A stretch of DNA of 64,000 nucleotides from Cerasibacillus terrae (GTDB lineage Bacteria > Bacillota > Bacilli > Bacillales > Amphibacillaceae), in contig NZ_VDUW01000009.1 in NCBI RefSeq assembly GCF_008039555.1, positions 54,382 through 118,381 of the forward strand, written 5' to 3'. The notes beneath the pieces are model-generated. The model searched no databases. It worked only from the letters and a program-made list of their open reading frames with translations, and had not been told where the DNA came from. Within the stretch, counting starts at the first letter, position 1, and every line of letters begins with the position of its first letter. The position numbers were made by a program, and so were the translations under genes. Positions 46,118 to 56,032 of this stretch are shown piece by piece.

Positions 46118-46597
46118 TTTCTTTCTCCTTAAGAAGTATAAACCAATAATAATTAAGGCAACTGGCCAATATTTTTCTACATAATAAAAGATTTGATTGA
46201 CCCATGCAAAAGATTCCGGAATAAAACTAGAATACATCATAATTAATGCAATTCCGGAAATAATAACACTTTGAAGGAAACCTTTTTTTGTTTTTAAGAA
46301 ACGAATGAATAAGGCAATACCGATAATTAATAAATACATGGCCCAATGATCAATCCAAAAGGAGTAATATTTTAGTCCATGAAAGTGAATCCCTAATCCA
46401 AGTAGAAATGTCCCTGTGAATAATTGATTATAGTCTTTTACTTTAAAACTATAAATTAGGAAAGCAAGCCCAATAATAATTAAAAACGTTGGCCATGAGT
46501 AAAAATCAGTGATAATTGGTATCTTAAACTGCCTTAACAAAAAGAATATTCCAATTCCGATTAATAAATAACCAGTAAAAAGATGCTGTTTTTTCAT
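46115..46597 (-). CDS. membrane protein with LiaI/LiaF-like transmembrane repeats
   Basis: 160 residues made of about six short hydrophobic hairpins with repeated GIGIF/IIIGLAFLI motifs, ending in basic RRKK. This resembles LiaI-LiaF transmembrane-region (DUF5668) proteins. It occupies the position of ysxD in B. subtilis but on the opposite strand from ysxC. ATG at 46597 was chosen because GAGGTG lies about 9 bp upstream; a GTG at 46609 would overlap that site. Function unknown. Confidence 0.7.
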   Translation of the reverse strand: MKKQHLFTGYLLIGIGIFFLLRQFKIPIITDFYSWPTFLIIIGLAFLIYSFKVKDYNQLFTGTFLLGLGIHFHGLKYYSFWIDHWAMYLLIIGIALFIRFLKTKKGFLQSVIISGIALIMMYSSFIPESFAWVNQIFYYVEKYWPVALIIIGLYFLRRKK

Positions 46598-46779
46598 AGT
46601 GTTCCACACCTCATCATTTATACTTAAGTATTATATCATAATATTTAAACGTTTATAATGATAAAAAGTTTCAAATTCTGTTCACAAATACAAAAACACG
46701 TTATAATAAAATATGTTAAAATAAAGGGTAGTGTTCATTGGAAGACAAAAACCTCTTCAAATTTAATGGAGGAGATAAG

Positions 46780-48147
46780 GTGTTTATATTAAAAGTTGGT
46801 GTCAATCATATAACAGCCCCGGTAGAAATTCGAGAAAAGCTCGCCTTCTCTGAAAATGAATTAGAAGAGGCGATGCAGACATTAAAAGGGCAAAAAAGCA
46901 TTTTAGAAAATATTATTATATCTACATGTAATCGTACAGAAATCTTTGCGGTTGTAGATCAATTGCATACAGGTAGATATTATATCACACAATTTATAGA
47001 AAATTGGTTTGGAATAAACAAAGAGGAATTTTCGTCATATTTAACGATAGTTGATGGAAATGAGGCAATTGAGCATTTATTTAAATTAACAGCTGGACTA
47101 GATTCCATGGTGCTTGGAGAAACCCAAATTTTAGGTCAAGTTCGTGATGCATTTTTTATTGGACAACAGGTAAAGACAACCGGTACAATTTTTAATGAAT
47201 TGTTTAAACAAGCGATTACTTTTGCTAAACGAGCACATCATGAAACAGCGATTGGAGAAAATGCAGTTTCCGTAAGTTATGCTGCAGTAGAGCTTGCTAA
47301 AAATATATTCTCAAATATTAAAGATAAACACGTTGTTGTTTTAGGTGCTGGAAAAATGGGAGAATTAGCAGCTAAAAATCTCCAGGGGTCAGGTGTTTCA
47401 CAAGTAACCGTTGTCAACCGTACTGTAGAAAACGCAGAAAAACTAGCGCAAAAATTTCAAGCAAAAGCAGCTTCAATGCAAGAATTAAAAGAAGTGCTCG
47501 TGTCGGCAGATATTTTGATTAGTTCTACAGGTTCAGAACAAGTTGTTCTAACAAAAGAGAAACTTCAACCTATTGTCAAACGAAGAAAAGGTAAACCATT
47601 ATTTCTTGTAGATATTGCTGTTCCAAGGGACCTTGATCCTGCTATTGATGAATTAGACAATGTGTTTTTATATGATATTGATAACTTACAGCATATTGTC
47701 GATGAAAATCTTGAATCAAGACAAAAAGCAGCAGCACATATCGAGTCTTCAATCGGTGTTGAAATTACAGCATTCAATCAATGGGTCAATGAATTAGGTG
47801 TTGTCCCGGTCATAGTAGGTTTACGTCAAAAAGCTTTAACCATTCAAGCAAATACGATGAAAAGTATTGAAAATAAATTACCAGACTTAACGGAAAGAGA
47901 AAAGAAAATCTTAAACAAACATACAAAAAGCATCGTTAATCAACTAATAAAAGAACCAATTACACAGGCAAAAGAACTATCAAGTAAAAAGAATGCAGAC
48001 GAGGCTTTAGAATTATTTGTTGAGATTTTCGGTATTCAAGATCATGTAAAAGAACAGTTAGCAAAACAAGCCAAAAAAGACCCAGCAACAAAAGAGAAAA
48101 TGAAATTAATTTTCCCTTTTATAGATAAATTGATTTCTGTAAAGTAG
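46780..48147 (+). CDS. hemA: glutamyl-tRNA reductase
   Basis: 455 residues. First committed step of C5-pathway tetrapyrrole synthesis: reduces glutamyl-tRNA-Glu to glutamate-1-semialdehyde. The active-site cysteine is in [13 protein letters not shown]; the NADPH-binding domain has [15 protein letters not shown]. The C-terminal dimerisation helix domain is complete. GTG at 46780 has GGAGG upstream and gives the same length as the B. subtilis enzyme; an in-frame TTG at 46738 is rejected. TATAAT at 46702-46707 is the likely -10 for hemAXCDBL. Confidence 0.96.
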   Translation: MFILKVGVNHITAPVEIREKLAFSENELEEAMQTLKGQKSILENIIISTCNRTEIFAVVDQLHTGRYYITQFIENWFGINKEEFSSYLTIVDGNEAIEHLFKLTAGLDSMVLGETQILGQVRDAFFIGQQVKTTGTIFNELFKQAITFAKRAHHETAIGENAVSVSYAAVELAKNIFSNIKDKHVVVLGAGKMGELAAKNLQGSGVSQVTVVNRTVENAEKLAQKFQAKAASMQELKEVLVSADILISSTGSEQVVLTKEKLQPIVKRRKGKPLFLVDIAVPRDLDPAIDELDNVFLYDIDNLQHIVDENLESRQKAAAHIESSIGVEITAFNQWVNELGVVPVIVGLRQKALTIQANTMKSIENKLPDLTEREKKILNKHTKSIVNQLIKEPITQAKELSSKKNADEALELFVEIFGIQDHVKEQLAKQAKKDPATKEKMKLIFPFIDKLISVK

Positions 48148-48159
48148 AAAGGTTGAATT

Positions 48160-48978
48160 ATGTTTGAATTGATAAACCTTTTTGAAATTATTTTAATTGT
48201 TTATGGATTAAGTTTAATTATATATTTTATTGATTTTATTCAACATAACCGGAAGGTAAATAAACTAGCCTTCTGGTTACTTTGTATCGTCCTATCTTTA
48301 CAAACTGTATACTTATTGTACAAAATGATATGGATGAAGAGTCTTCCAATTGGTACGTTGATTGATAGCTTGTTTTTTTATAGCTGGATTCTTGTATTAT
48401 TTTCTATCATTATTAATTTGTTAGAAAAAAACAAATTTATTATGCTTGTAACAAATATAGTGGGCTTTCTTATTTTAACATTACATGCAGCAGCTTTTTC
48501 AGAGAACAACTTTCAATCAAGCAGTATTCAATTTACCAATGATGTGTTAATTACACATGTTACATTAACAATTGTTTCTTATGGATTTTTTACATTATCA
48601 TTTATCTTTTCTTTAGGTTATTTAGTAAATTATCATTTGATAAAAAGAAAGAAACAGTTAAAATGGGCTAAAAAACTTGGAGACCTAGCAAAATTGGATG
48701 CCTTTTCATTTAGCGCTGTAACAATTGGTACACCTCTTTTATTAATTGGTTTAATGCTAGGATTTGTGTGGGCCTTTCTATCTGGTGATGAATTTTATTG
48801 GTTTGATATGAAGACAATTGGTTCTGTAATTGTATTTATCGTATATATTCTTTATCTGTTCTTACGGCTTGTGAAGGGATATCAAGGAAAATCCATTGCG
48901 ATATTTAACACAGCTGCATTTTTATTATTACTTGTTAACTTCTTTTTATTTAGTATGTTATCTAATTTTCATTTTTAA
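48160..48978 (+). CDS. hemX: HemX, cytochrome c assembly-type membrane protein
   Basis: 272 residues with about eight membrane segments, of the CcsA/HemX (CytC_asm) family. VLITHVTLTIVSYGFFTLSF resembles the family's heme-handling His region. In B. subtilis HemX lowers HemA abundance and so controls the pathway's entry. AGAAAGG site 12 bp after hemA. Second gene of the hem operon. Confidence 0.92.
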   Translation: MFELINLFEIILIVYGLSLIIYFIDFIQHNRKVNKLAFWLLCIVLSLQTVYLLYKMIWMKSLPIGTLIDSLFFYSWILVLFSIIINLLEKNKFIMLVTNIVGFLILTLHAAAFSENNFQSSSIQFTNDVLITHVTLTIVSYGFFTLSFIFSLGYLVNYHLIKRKKQLKWAKKLGDLAKLDAFSFSAVTIGTPLLLIGLMLGFVWAFLSGDEFYWFDMKTIGSVIVFIVYILYLFLRLVKGYQGKSIAIFNTAAFLLLLVNFFLFSMLSNFHF

Positions 48979-49024
48979 ATGTTAAGATAGGTGCTTTCTG
49001 TTAGGACATAGAGGGAGGAAAATA

Positions 49025-49954
49025 ATGCGTAAAATTATTGTTGGATCAAGAAGAAGTAATTTAGCACTAACACAGACAAAATGGGTTATTGAACAATTAA
49101 AAAATGCCGGGGTAAAAAATGAATTTGAAATAAAAAAAATTGTAACCAAGGGAGATAAAATCTTAGATACAACATTATCTAAAGTTGGTGGGAAGGGATT
49201 GTTCGTAAAAGAAATTGAACAAGCGATGTACGACAAAAAAATTGACTTTGCCGTTCATAGTATGAAAGATATGCCTGCCGAAATGCCAGAAGGCCTGGTT
49301 ATTTCCTCCATACCAATTCGCGAAGACCATAGAGATGCATTCATCTCAAAAAGCGGAAAGAAATTACATGAACTTACTAAAGGTGCTATTGTAGGTACAA
49401 GTAGTTTACGTAGAGGAGCACAAATTCTAGCAGAACGTCCAGATTTAGAAATTAAATGGATTCGCGGAAACATTGAAACAAGATTAAGGAAATTAAACGA
49501 AGAAAATTATGATGCCATTATTCTAGCTGTTTCTGGTATGAAACGAGTAGGAATGAAAGAAGATTTAATTACCGAATACCTTGATCCAATCGTTTGTGTT
49601 CCGGCTGTTGGTCAAGGTGCATTAGCCATTGAATGTCGTGAAGATGATGATGAATTACATCAAATTTTAGATATGATTAATGATAAAGAAACAGAAATTT
49701 GTGTGACAGCGGAAAGAACCTTCTTAGGTCTTATGGAGGGAAGTTGCCAAATTCCAATTGGTGGCTATGCGTCCCTTGATAATGATATTATTACATTAAC
49801 GGCTCTTGTTGGATCTCCTGACGGGAAAACAATATTAAAAGAAACAGTACAAGGTAAGGACCCTGTTCTTGTTGGAAAAGAGATTGCTAAGACATTAAGT
49901 GATCAAGGTGCTAAAGAAATTATTGATTCCGTGAAAGAGGAGTTAGATAAATAA
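49025..49954 (+). CDS. hemC: porphobilinogen deaminase (hydroxymethylbilane synthase)
   Basis: 309 residues. Polymerises four porphobilinogens. The dipyrromethane cofactor cysteine is Cys241 in [13 protein letters not shown]-terminal [23 protein letters not shown], and [19 protein letters not shown] hold the substrate-binding arginines. GAGGGAGG precedes the ATG. It overlaps hemD by one base (TAATG). Confidence 0.97.
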   Translation: MRKIIVGSRRSNLALTQTKWVIEQLKNAGVKNEFEIKKIVTKGDKILDTTLSKVGGKGLFVKEIEQAMYDKKIDFAVHSMKDMPAEMPEGLVISSIPIREDHRDAFISKSGKKLHELTKGAIVGTSSLRRGAQILAERPDLEIKWIRGNIETRLRKLNEENYDAIILAVSGMKRVGMKEDLITEYLDPIVCVPAVGQGALAIECREDDDELHQILDMINDKETEICVTAERTFLGLMEGSCQIPIGGYASLDNDIITLTALVGSPDGKTILKETVQGKDPVLVGKEIAKTLSDQGAKEIIDSVKEELDK

Positions 49955-50730
49955 TGGGCCCATCTCTCGAAAATAAAACTATTCTCGTAACACGTGAAAA
50001 AAAACAAGCTAAAGAATTTTCGAGGAAAATCAAAAAAATTGGTGGCAAACCCGTGGAAATACCTTTACTGAAGATAACGTGTAAAGATCATCCAGAAAAC
50101 AAACAAATATTCGAAGAGCTAGCTGGATATGAATGGCTTTTTTTCACGAGTATAAATGGTGTACATTCCTTTTTTGAATTGCTACAAAAGTATGGTATGT
50201 CGGTGAACAGTATAAAAGGGAAAAAAATTGCAACAGTTGGTCACAAAACAGAGAATTGCTTGAAGGAATATGGCTATCATGCAGATTTTATCCCAACTAT
50301 TTATAATGCGGAAACAATGGCGGCTGAGTTTTCAGAACAGCATTCTGTAGATGGAAAATTCTTATTGGTGCGTGGTAACCGTTCGATGAATGTTTTACCG
50401 GAAGCATTTTCGAAATTACGTGTTGATTATAGTTCTATGGAAGTGTATGAAACATCTCTTCATTTGGAAATACAACAACAGTTACAGAAAACATTACAGT
50501 CCAATTCATTTGACTATTTAACATTTACAAGTCCATCTACAATAGATGCTTTTGTTCAAATGAATGGATTAAAATACATAGAAATAGAAACTACAATATG
50601 TGTTTGTATTGGAACAACGACAGAGAAGGCAGCAATTACAGCGGGTTTTAAGAAAATTCTCGTTCCAGAACAGTTTACGATTGATGGCATGATTCAAGTG
50701 ATGTTAGATCATCTAGGAAAGGTAGGATGA
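49954..50730 (+). CDS. hemD: uroporphyrinogen-III synthase
   Basis: 258 residues with the two-domain HemD fold. Weakly conserved as a family; recognisable segments are [32 protein letters not shown] and the C-terminal [12 protein letters not shown] with IGTTTEKAA. Cyclises hydroxymethylbilane with inversion of ring D. It lies between hemC and hemB and overlaps both, so the assignment is strong by context. Confidence 0.93.
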   Translation: MGPSLENKTILVTREKKQAKEFSRKIKKIGGKPVEIPLLKITCKDHPENKQIFEELAGYEWLFFTSINGVHSFFELLQKYGMSVNSIKGKKIATVGHKTENCLKEYGYHADFIPTIYNAETMAAEFSEQHSVDGKFLLVRGNRSMNVLPEAFSKLRVDYSSMEVYETSLHLEIQQQLQKTLQSNSFDYLTFTSPSTIDAFVQMNGLKYIEIETTICVCIGTTTEKAAITAGFKKILVPEQFTIDGMIQVMLDHLGKVG

Positions 50731-51713
50731 AAATGACGAACAAACAATTTAGGCGCCACCGAAGATTACGTTCTTCCACTACTATGCGAGCTATGGTTCG
50801 TGAAAATCATATACGAACAGAAGATTTAATCTATCCACTTTTTATTATGGAAGGTGAAAATATAAAACGAGAAGTTCCTTCCATGCCAGGTATTTATCAA
50901 CTCTCCCTTGATTTAATAAGTGGGGAAATCCAAGAATTAGAAAAACTAGGGATTAGCTCAGTTATATTATTCGGGGTGCCTAATGAGAAAGATGAAGTAG
51001 GTACAGGAGCATATCATGAAGAAGGTATTGTCCAACAAGCAACAAGGAAAATAAAGAAAGAATTCCCTAATCTTTTAGTTATTGCAGATACATGTTTATG
51101 TGAGTATACTTCTCATGGGCATTGTGGAGTTATTAAAAATCATGATGTTGATAATGATGAATCATTGTCACTATTAGCCGAAACAGCGGTTTCACAAGCA
51201 AAAGCAGGTGCAGACATTATTGCACCATCCAATATGATGGATGGTTTTGTTACTGTAATTCGCAAGGCTCTTGATGAAGCAGGATTTACCCATATTCCAA
51301 TCATGTCTTATGCTGTAAAATACGCTTCTGCCTTCTATGGGCCTTTCCGTGATGCAGCAGATAGTACACCAGAGTTTGGTGATAGAAAAACATATCAAAT
51401 GGATCCAGCAAATAGAAGAGAAGCATTCCGTGAAGCAGCATCTGATATGGCTGAAGGTGCAGATTTTTTAATTATTAAACCAGCTTTGTCATATTTAGAT
51501 ATTATACGTGAAATACGTGAACAACACCCTGTACCAATTGTTGCTTATAATGTTAGTGGAGAATATTCCATGGTGAAGGCAGCAGCATTAAATGGTTGGA
51601 TTGATGAAAAGGCACTTGTACTGGAAAAGTTAGTTTCCATGAAACGAGCTGGAGCAGATTTGATTATTACATATCATGCAAAAGACGTTGCAACGTGGTT
51701 AAAAGAATCTTAA
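50727..51713 (+). CDS. hemB: delta-aminolevulinic acid dehydratase (porphobilinogen synthase)
   Basis: 328 residues. Condenses two aminolevulinates to porphobilinogen. The zinc site cysteines are in [15 protein letters not shown]. The two Schiff-base lysines are in [16 protein letters not shown] and [10 protein letters not shown]. The start overlaps the hemD stop (ATGA); ATG at 50733 is an in-frame alternative. Confidence 0.97.
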   Translation: MKMTNKQFRRHRRLRSSTTMRAMVRENHIRTEDLIYPLFIMEGENIKREVPSMPGIYQLSLDLISGEIQELEKLGISSVILFGVPNEKDEVGTGAYHEEGIVQQATRKIKKEFPNLLVIADTCLCEYTSHGHCGVIKNHDVDNDESLSLLAETAVSQAKAGADIIAPSNMMDGFVTVIRKALDEAGFTHIPIMSYAVKYASAFYGPFRDAADSTPEFGDRKTYQMDPANRREAFREAASDMAEGADFLIIKPALSYLDIIREIREQHPVPIVAYNVSGEYSMVKAAALNGWIDEKALVLEKLVSMKRAGADLIITYHAKDVATWLKES

Positions 51714-51747
51714 GTTAAGACAAATATACTTATTGAGGTGATGGACA

Positions 51748-53037
51748 ATGACAAACTTTACGAAGTCAATCGATGCATATAAGGAAGCAGTAGAGTTAAT
51801 GCCTGGTGGAGTAAATTCACCTGTTCGTGCATTTAAATCAGTCGGAATGAATCCTATATTTATTGAGAGTGGGAAAGGTTCCAAAATAAAGGATATCGAT
51901 GGAAATGAATATATTGATTATGTACTTAGTTGGGGTCCACTTATTTTAGGACATGCTGATGATAGGGTTATTGAGAAACTAAAAGCTGTAGCGGAAAAGG
52001 GAACTAGTTTCGGTGCATCATCTTTATTAGAAAACAAACTAGCAGAATTAGTAATTGAACGTGTTCCATCCATTGAAATGGTTCGTATGGTTAGTTCAGG
52101 TACAGAAGCAACAATGAGTGCACTTCGTTTAGCACGTGGTTATACTGGAAGAGATAAAATTGTTAAATTTGAAGGTAGTTACCATGGACATAGTGATTCA
52201 TTATTAATTAAAGCAGGTTCTGGAGTTGCAACATTAGGGTTACCAGATAGCCCTGGTGTACCTGAAAACGTTGCTAAACACACCATCACCGTACCATTTA
52301 ATGATATAGAAAGTATTCGTAAAGCTTTTGAAGTATATGGGGATGACATTGCAGCAGTTATTGCTGAACCAGTTTGTGGAAATATGGGAGTTGTACCACC
52401 AAAAGAGGGGTTCCTCCAACAAGTAAGAGAGATTACCAAACAACACGGATCACTATTTATTCTTGATGAAGTAATGACAGGATTTCGTGTCGGATATCAT
52501 TGTGCCCAAGGATACTTTGATGTTGAGCCAGACATAACATGTTTAGCAAAAGTAATTGGTGGAGGTTTACCAGTAGGTGCATTCGGTGGAAAACGAGAAA
52601 TTATGGAACATATCGCTCCAGCAGGTCCAGTTTATCAAGCTGGGACATTATCAGGTAATCCACTTGCAATGACAGCTGGTTATGAAACACTAAATGCTTT
52701 AACAAAAGAAGACTATAAAGTGATTGAGAAGAAAATTGACCGTTTAGAAGAAGGATTTAGACAAGCATCTAAAAAACATGAGATTCCAATTCAAATTAAT
52801 CGAGTTGGATCTATGTTTGGTATTTTCTTCTCAGAAGAGCCGGTTGTAAACTTTGAAACAGCTCAAAAATCAAACTTGGATTATTTTTCACAATACTATC
52901 GCGCAATGATTGAAGAAGGAATCTATTTACCACCATCTCAATTTGAAGGTTTATTCCTATCTACTGCACACACAGATGAAGATATCGAAAAAACTGTTCA
53001 AGCGATTGATAAAGCATTTTCTAAAATTGAAAAATAA
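51748..53037 (+). CDS. hemL: glutamate-1-semialdehyde 2,1-aminomutase
   Basis: 429-residue class III aminotransferase-fold enzyme making 5-aminolevulinate. The PLP lysine is in [17 protein letters not shown]. Other signature parts are [25 protein letters not shown] and [21 protein letters not shown] site upstream. Last gene of hemAXCDBL, followed by a terminator. Confidence 0.97.
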   Translation: MTNFTKSIDAYKEAVELMPGGVNSPVRAFKSVGMNPIFIESGKGSKIKDIDGNEYIDYVLSWGPLILGHADDRVIEKLKAVAEKGTSFGASSLLENKLAELVIERVPSIEMVRMVSSGTEATMSALRLARGYTGRDKIVKFEGSYHGHSDSLLIKAGSGVATLGLPDSPGVPENVAKHTITVPFNDIESIRKAFEVYGDDIAAVIAEPVCGNMGVVPPKEGFLQQVREITKQHGSLFILDEVMTGFRVGYHCAQGYFDVEPDITCLAKVIGGGLPVGAFGGKREIMEHIAPAGPVYQAGTLSGNPLAMTAGYETLNALTKEDYKVIEKKIDRLEEGFRQASKKHEIPIQINRVGSMFGIFFSEEPVVNFETAQKSNLDYFSQYYRAMIEEGIYLPPSQFEGLFLSTAHTDEDIEKTVQAIDKAFSKIEK

Positions 53038-53047
53038 TGAAGCCATT

Positions 53048-53083
53048 AAAGCTATTCCTTTAAGACGAAGGAATAGCTTTTTC
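53048..53083 (+). terminator. hem operon terminator
   Basis: AAAGCTATTCCTT and AAGGAATAGCTTTTT arms around a short loop, 10 bp after the hemL stop codon. Confidence 0.87.
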
Positions 53084-53086
53084 TTC

Positions 53087-53141
53087 ATCGTAGGTTAACT
53101 GGGTATAAGCCCCCTCCACTTATAAAAGTTATACTTTATCT
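53087..53141 (+). repeat. dispersed intergenic repeat, copy C (short form)
   Basis: Left part GTTAACTGGGTATAAGCCCCCTCCACTT is followed within a few bases by an AAAGTTATACTTTATC right part. Both correspond to the ends of copy D with the middle removed. It lies directly after the hem terminator. Confidence 0.55.
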
Positions 53142-53245
53142 TTTGGAATATTCTTCTCTATATAGCATATCTGATTATATTTATTCATATAGATAATCAT
53201 GACATCGTTATGCAATGGAACGTATAGTTAAAAGGGGTGAATAAA

Positions 53246-54388
53246 GTGTCAAATGATTCATTTGTTTTTCATTTTGATTTAAGAGAATCACTTTATTTAG
53301 AGGGTAATCAAGGAATTTCAGAAATTATAAATATTGCATTAGACCCGGAAATCTCTATTCAAGAATTTAATGATTACTATTCTATTAGAGGTGTGATTAG
53401 CTTAAATGGTGAGCATGTTCAAACAGAAGTAAACCATGAAGGTGTAACTTCATCTCTTAATGAGTATGATTTTAAACGGTATATGGAAAAAAACGAGGAC
53501 CTAGGAGAGGGTCTAGGTGAGTTTGCACATCGATTCCCGGTAGAAATTTCTATCCCATCCTATCGTGTAGCAGATGTAGATGATGTGAAAGTAAGTATTG
53601 CATCTTTTGATTATGAGTTACCAAGCCCACAGAAATTGATAATCAATGCAACAATAGGAATTCAAGGAATTGAAGACGATCCAACTACTCCTGAACGAGA
53701 AGAAAGTCCAGTAGAACTAACGGGTGAAGAAGAAAATATGGAGGAAGAAGAAATATTAGGGAGTATACAGGAAAAAGTGGAGGAAGAAAATCGGGATACA
53801 TTTGAGTTTGAAGTGGTGAAAAAGAAGGATGATGAATATGAACGTGAAACAGTACAATCGTCAGATTCTTCGGAGTTACCTCATGCGGACACTGAAATAG
53901 AAGTTGAGGAGGAGACAGAAGGACCAGAACGACTAGACAAGAAAGAAGAAAAGTCAGAAGAAGATCGATTATTGTTTAAGAAAAAAACCCAGTCTTTACA
54001 AGAGTTTTTTGCAACAAAACAAGATAATAATAAGAAAGAAGATACATCTAATGTACAAGACGCACCTACAGAACATGTCGAACAAAAAGAAGACGCACAA
54101 GGAGTAGTTTCAGATGTAAATGCAGCAGAAGAAGTAGAGAACAATGAAGAAGAAAGAAAACAAACAGAAGGAATGGATGTAAGCTTTTTATCTGATATGA
54201 TACGAAATAATGAGGAAACATATACACAAATGCGCCTATGTATTGTACAGAAGGATGACACAATAGAATCGATTGCAGAACGATATAAAACAACTTCATT
54301 GCACATTATAAAACGAAATCAGTTGGAAGATGACGCCGTTTCGGAAGGTCAGTTGTTATATGTGCCTTTAAAAAACAAATCAAAATAA
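53246..54388 (+). CDS. spoVID: spore coat morphogenesis protein SpoVID
   Basis: 380 residues. A conserved N-terminal domain (about 1-140: FHFDLRESLYLE, EISIQEFNDYYSIRG, FPVEISIPSYRV) precedes a long Glu/Lys/Asp-rich linker and a C-terminal LysM domain (LCIVQKDDTIESIAERYKTT, GQLLYVPLKNK). SpoVID drives encasement of the spore by coat proteins. The linker is much shorter than in B. subtilis (575 residues). GTG at 53246 sits 7 bp after AAAGGGGTG; GTG at 53237 overlaps that site. Confidence 0.93.
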   Translation: MSNDSFVFHFDLRESLYLEGNQGISEIINIALDPEISIQEFNDYYSIRGVISLNGEHVQTEVNHEGVTSSLNEYDFKRYMEKNEDLGEGLGEFAHRFPVEISIPSYRVADVDDVKVSIASFDYELPSPQKLIINATIGIQGIEDDPTTPEREESPVELTGEEENMEEEEILGSIQEKVEEENRDTFEFEVVKKKDDEYERETVQSSDSSELPHADTEIEVEEETEGPERLDKKEEKSEEDRLLFKKKTQSLQEFFATKQDNNKKEDTSNVQDAPTEHVEQKEDAQGVVSDVNAAEEVENNEEERKQTEGMDVSFLSDMIRNNEETYTQMRLCIVQKDDTIESIAERYKTTSLHIIKRNQLEDDAVSEGQLLYVPLKNKSK

Positions 54389-54396
54389 TTTATCTA

Positions 54397-54430
54397 TTAC
54401 CCCTTGCTTAAAAGCTTGGGGTAAAATTTT
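54397..54430 (+). terminator. hairpin between spoVID and ysxE
   Basis: TTACCCC-TTGC pairs with GCTT-GGGGTAA, followed by AATTTT. Because ysxE follows at once, it may only reduce read-through. Confidence 0.65.
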
Positions 54431-54444
54431 AGGGAGGTGTAATT

Positions 54445-55473
54445 GTGAATTTTGTGGTGGACTTACTTTCTTACTATCAATTATATCCTACAAAAATCAA
54501 GCAAATAACAAAATCTTTATATAAAATAGAGGCAAATGGTAGTACATTTGCCCTGAAAAAGTCATCCCTTACAAAAGAAACGGTACCTTTTTTTGAACAA
54601 ATTTATCATATTGCTTTTTCCAAAGAATTAGTAAATTTCATCCCTGTTTATTTAACAATACATAGAAAATTATATTTGGAATATGGTGAAGCAATTTACT
54701 ACTTGACCCCTTGGTTTGAAACAAAACAACAAAAAAATAGATATGGACCTATTTTTCAAGTATTGGGTAAAATTCATTATGAAACAAAACAAGTATCAAC
54801 AATTTCAAATAAAGAATTAATCATTTCCTTTCAATCCTATCAGACTGCATGTCAGAAGCAATATAAAAAATTAGAATCTTTTATTGCAATCTTTGAAGAA
54901 AAAAGATATATGGCTCCATTTGAATTACAGGTTTGTACGCAATTTCATCATATGGAACAACTTTTTAAGAAAATAGACCAATATTTAGAGCGATTAATAG
55001 AGGCAATTGAAAAAGAGCATAAATGGAGTTATAGTTTATGTCACGGTGATTTTCATGATAATCATGTTTTACAAACGCCAGAATCATTGTATGTAATAAA
55101 TTGGGAACAGGCTTCTTTCAGTCACCCAATGATAGACATTGTAAGTTATTATAAGCAGGCCTGTTCCCACTACAGTATCGATGAAGAAGCATTACTGGGA
55201 GCTTTTCATTTATATATGGAAAAAAATGAATTACAGTTAAATGAATTATATTATATATTGATCTATTTATTGGACCCGAAAGATTATATGCAAGTTGTAG
55301 AGAGTTATTTACTAGATTATAATACAAATCAGCTTGAACTTATTATGGGAATAGAACGTATCTTTCGTGTTCTATTATTTGGTTTGAAATGGGAACAGTT
55401 GTTTCATGAATATAGAAACCAGGATGAAGAGATTGATGAAACGACTAAATCCACCTCTGATGAAAAGCAATAA
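54445..55473 (+). CDS. ysxE: spore coat-associated kinase-like protein YsxE (CotS family)
   Basis: 342 residues with an aminoglycoside-phosphotransferase-like fold. The catalytic-loop equivalent is CHGDFHDNHVL near residue 200, with VINWEQASFSHPMIDI as the metal-binding strand. The CotS/YsxE family is found in spore coats; in B. subtilis ysxE follows spoVID and its product is SpoVID-dependent. Asp and Asn at usual kinase positions are kept, so activity is possible. GGGAGG precedes the GTG. Its last 29 bp overlap a convergent small gene. Confidence 0.9.
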   Translation: MNFVVDLLSYYQLYPTKIKQITKSLYKIEANGSTFALKKSSLTKETVPFFEQIYHIAFSKELVNFIPVYLTIHRKLYLEYGEAIYYLTPWFETKQQKNRYGPIFQVLGKIHYETKQVSTISNKELIISFQSYQTACQKQYKKLESFIAIFEEKRYMAPFELQVCTQFHHMEQLFKKIDQYLERLIEAIEKEHKWSYSLCHGDFHDNHVLQTPESLYVINWEQASFSHPMIDIVSYYKQACSHYSIDEEALLGAFHLYMEKNELQLNELYYILIYLLDPKDYMQVVESYLLDYNTNQLELIMGIERIFRVLLFGLKWEQLFHEYRNQDEEIDETTKSTSDEKQ

Positions 55474-55633
55474 ATAATAAAACAAGTAATCCAAGTAAGA
55501 CAACATCAAGTGTTGTTGGGAAGAATAGCGTGCGTATTAATTGGAAAATTAGAATTGGAAGGGTACATTTCTCAATAATGATTAAACAATTCCGAGCCCA
55601 TGGTGGGAGCCGGTATCGATAAAACCTCGACAT
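55445..55633 (-). CDS. small two-helix membrane protein convergent with ysxE
   Basis: 62 residues. A basic, aromatic N-terminus (MSRFYRYRLPPWARN) is followed by two hydrophobic helices (CLIIIEKCTLPILIFQLI and VVLLGLLVLLFIAF) ending in HQRW. ATG at 55633 follows AAAAGGGTGAG on the minus strand. A longer frame to 55891 would run through the valS T-box and is rejected. I recall no function. The composition and site make it gene-like despite the overlap. Confidence 0.6.
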   Translation of the reverse strand: MSRFYRYRLPPWARNCLIIIEKCTLPILIFQLIRTLFFPTTLDVVLLGLLVLLFIAFHQRWI

Positions 55634-55723
55634 ATCACTCACCCTTTTAAAAGTCACATTGTTGATATTATTTGATATTATATGTTTATATAGCTCTGTT
55701 TTGTGAAAGCATATGAAAAAGAA

Positions 55724-55752
55724 TTGCATTTTAATTCGATATTGATTAATAT
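55724..55752 (+). promoter_or_regulatory. sigma-A promoter of valS
   Basis: TTGCAT at 55724-55729, 17-bp spacer, TAATAT at 55747-55752, just upstream of the T-box leader. Confidence 0.6.
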
Positions 55753-55784
55753 AAAGATATATTAGAAATGCGATGATGAGGAAT

Positions 55785-56015
55785 AGTACAAATTCATTGC
55801 CTACAGAGAGGGAAGTAACTGCTGGAAGCTTCCTAGGAAAAATGATTTGGAAGTCGCCTTTTATGCAGCTTTTTTGAAAGGGAATTCCCAAGTAGAAAAG
55901 GCCGGTTCTGGACCGTTATCCAATCAAAGTGTATAGGTGATAATACCTATAAACGAAGGTGGTACCGCGAAAACAGTCTTTTCGTCCTTTAAGGATGAAA
56001 GGATTTTTTTATTTT
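55785..56015 (+). promoter_or_regulatory. T-box leader of valS (tRNA-Val sensing)
   Basis: T-box core GAAGGTGGTACCGCG at 55955-55969, followed by the terminator hairpin CTTTTCGTCC / GGATGAAAG and a T-run ending near 56014. A GUC valine codon at 55853-55855 is the likely specifier. Uncharged tRNA-Val would favour antitermination into valS. The core is certain, the specifier tentative. Confidence 0.92.
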
Positions 56016-56032
56016 TTTAAGGAGGTTTTTAT

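Noticed and set aside
54445..55473. Aminoglycoside resistance phosphotransferase for the kinase-like gene
   Set aside because: Context after spoVID and the CotS-type sequence point to the spore-coat YsxE family.
55634..55891. Long version of the minus-strand gene next to valS
   Set aside because: It would run through the valS T-box and promoter, and its extra sequence has no family resemblance.
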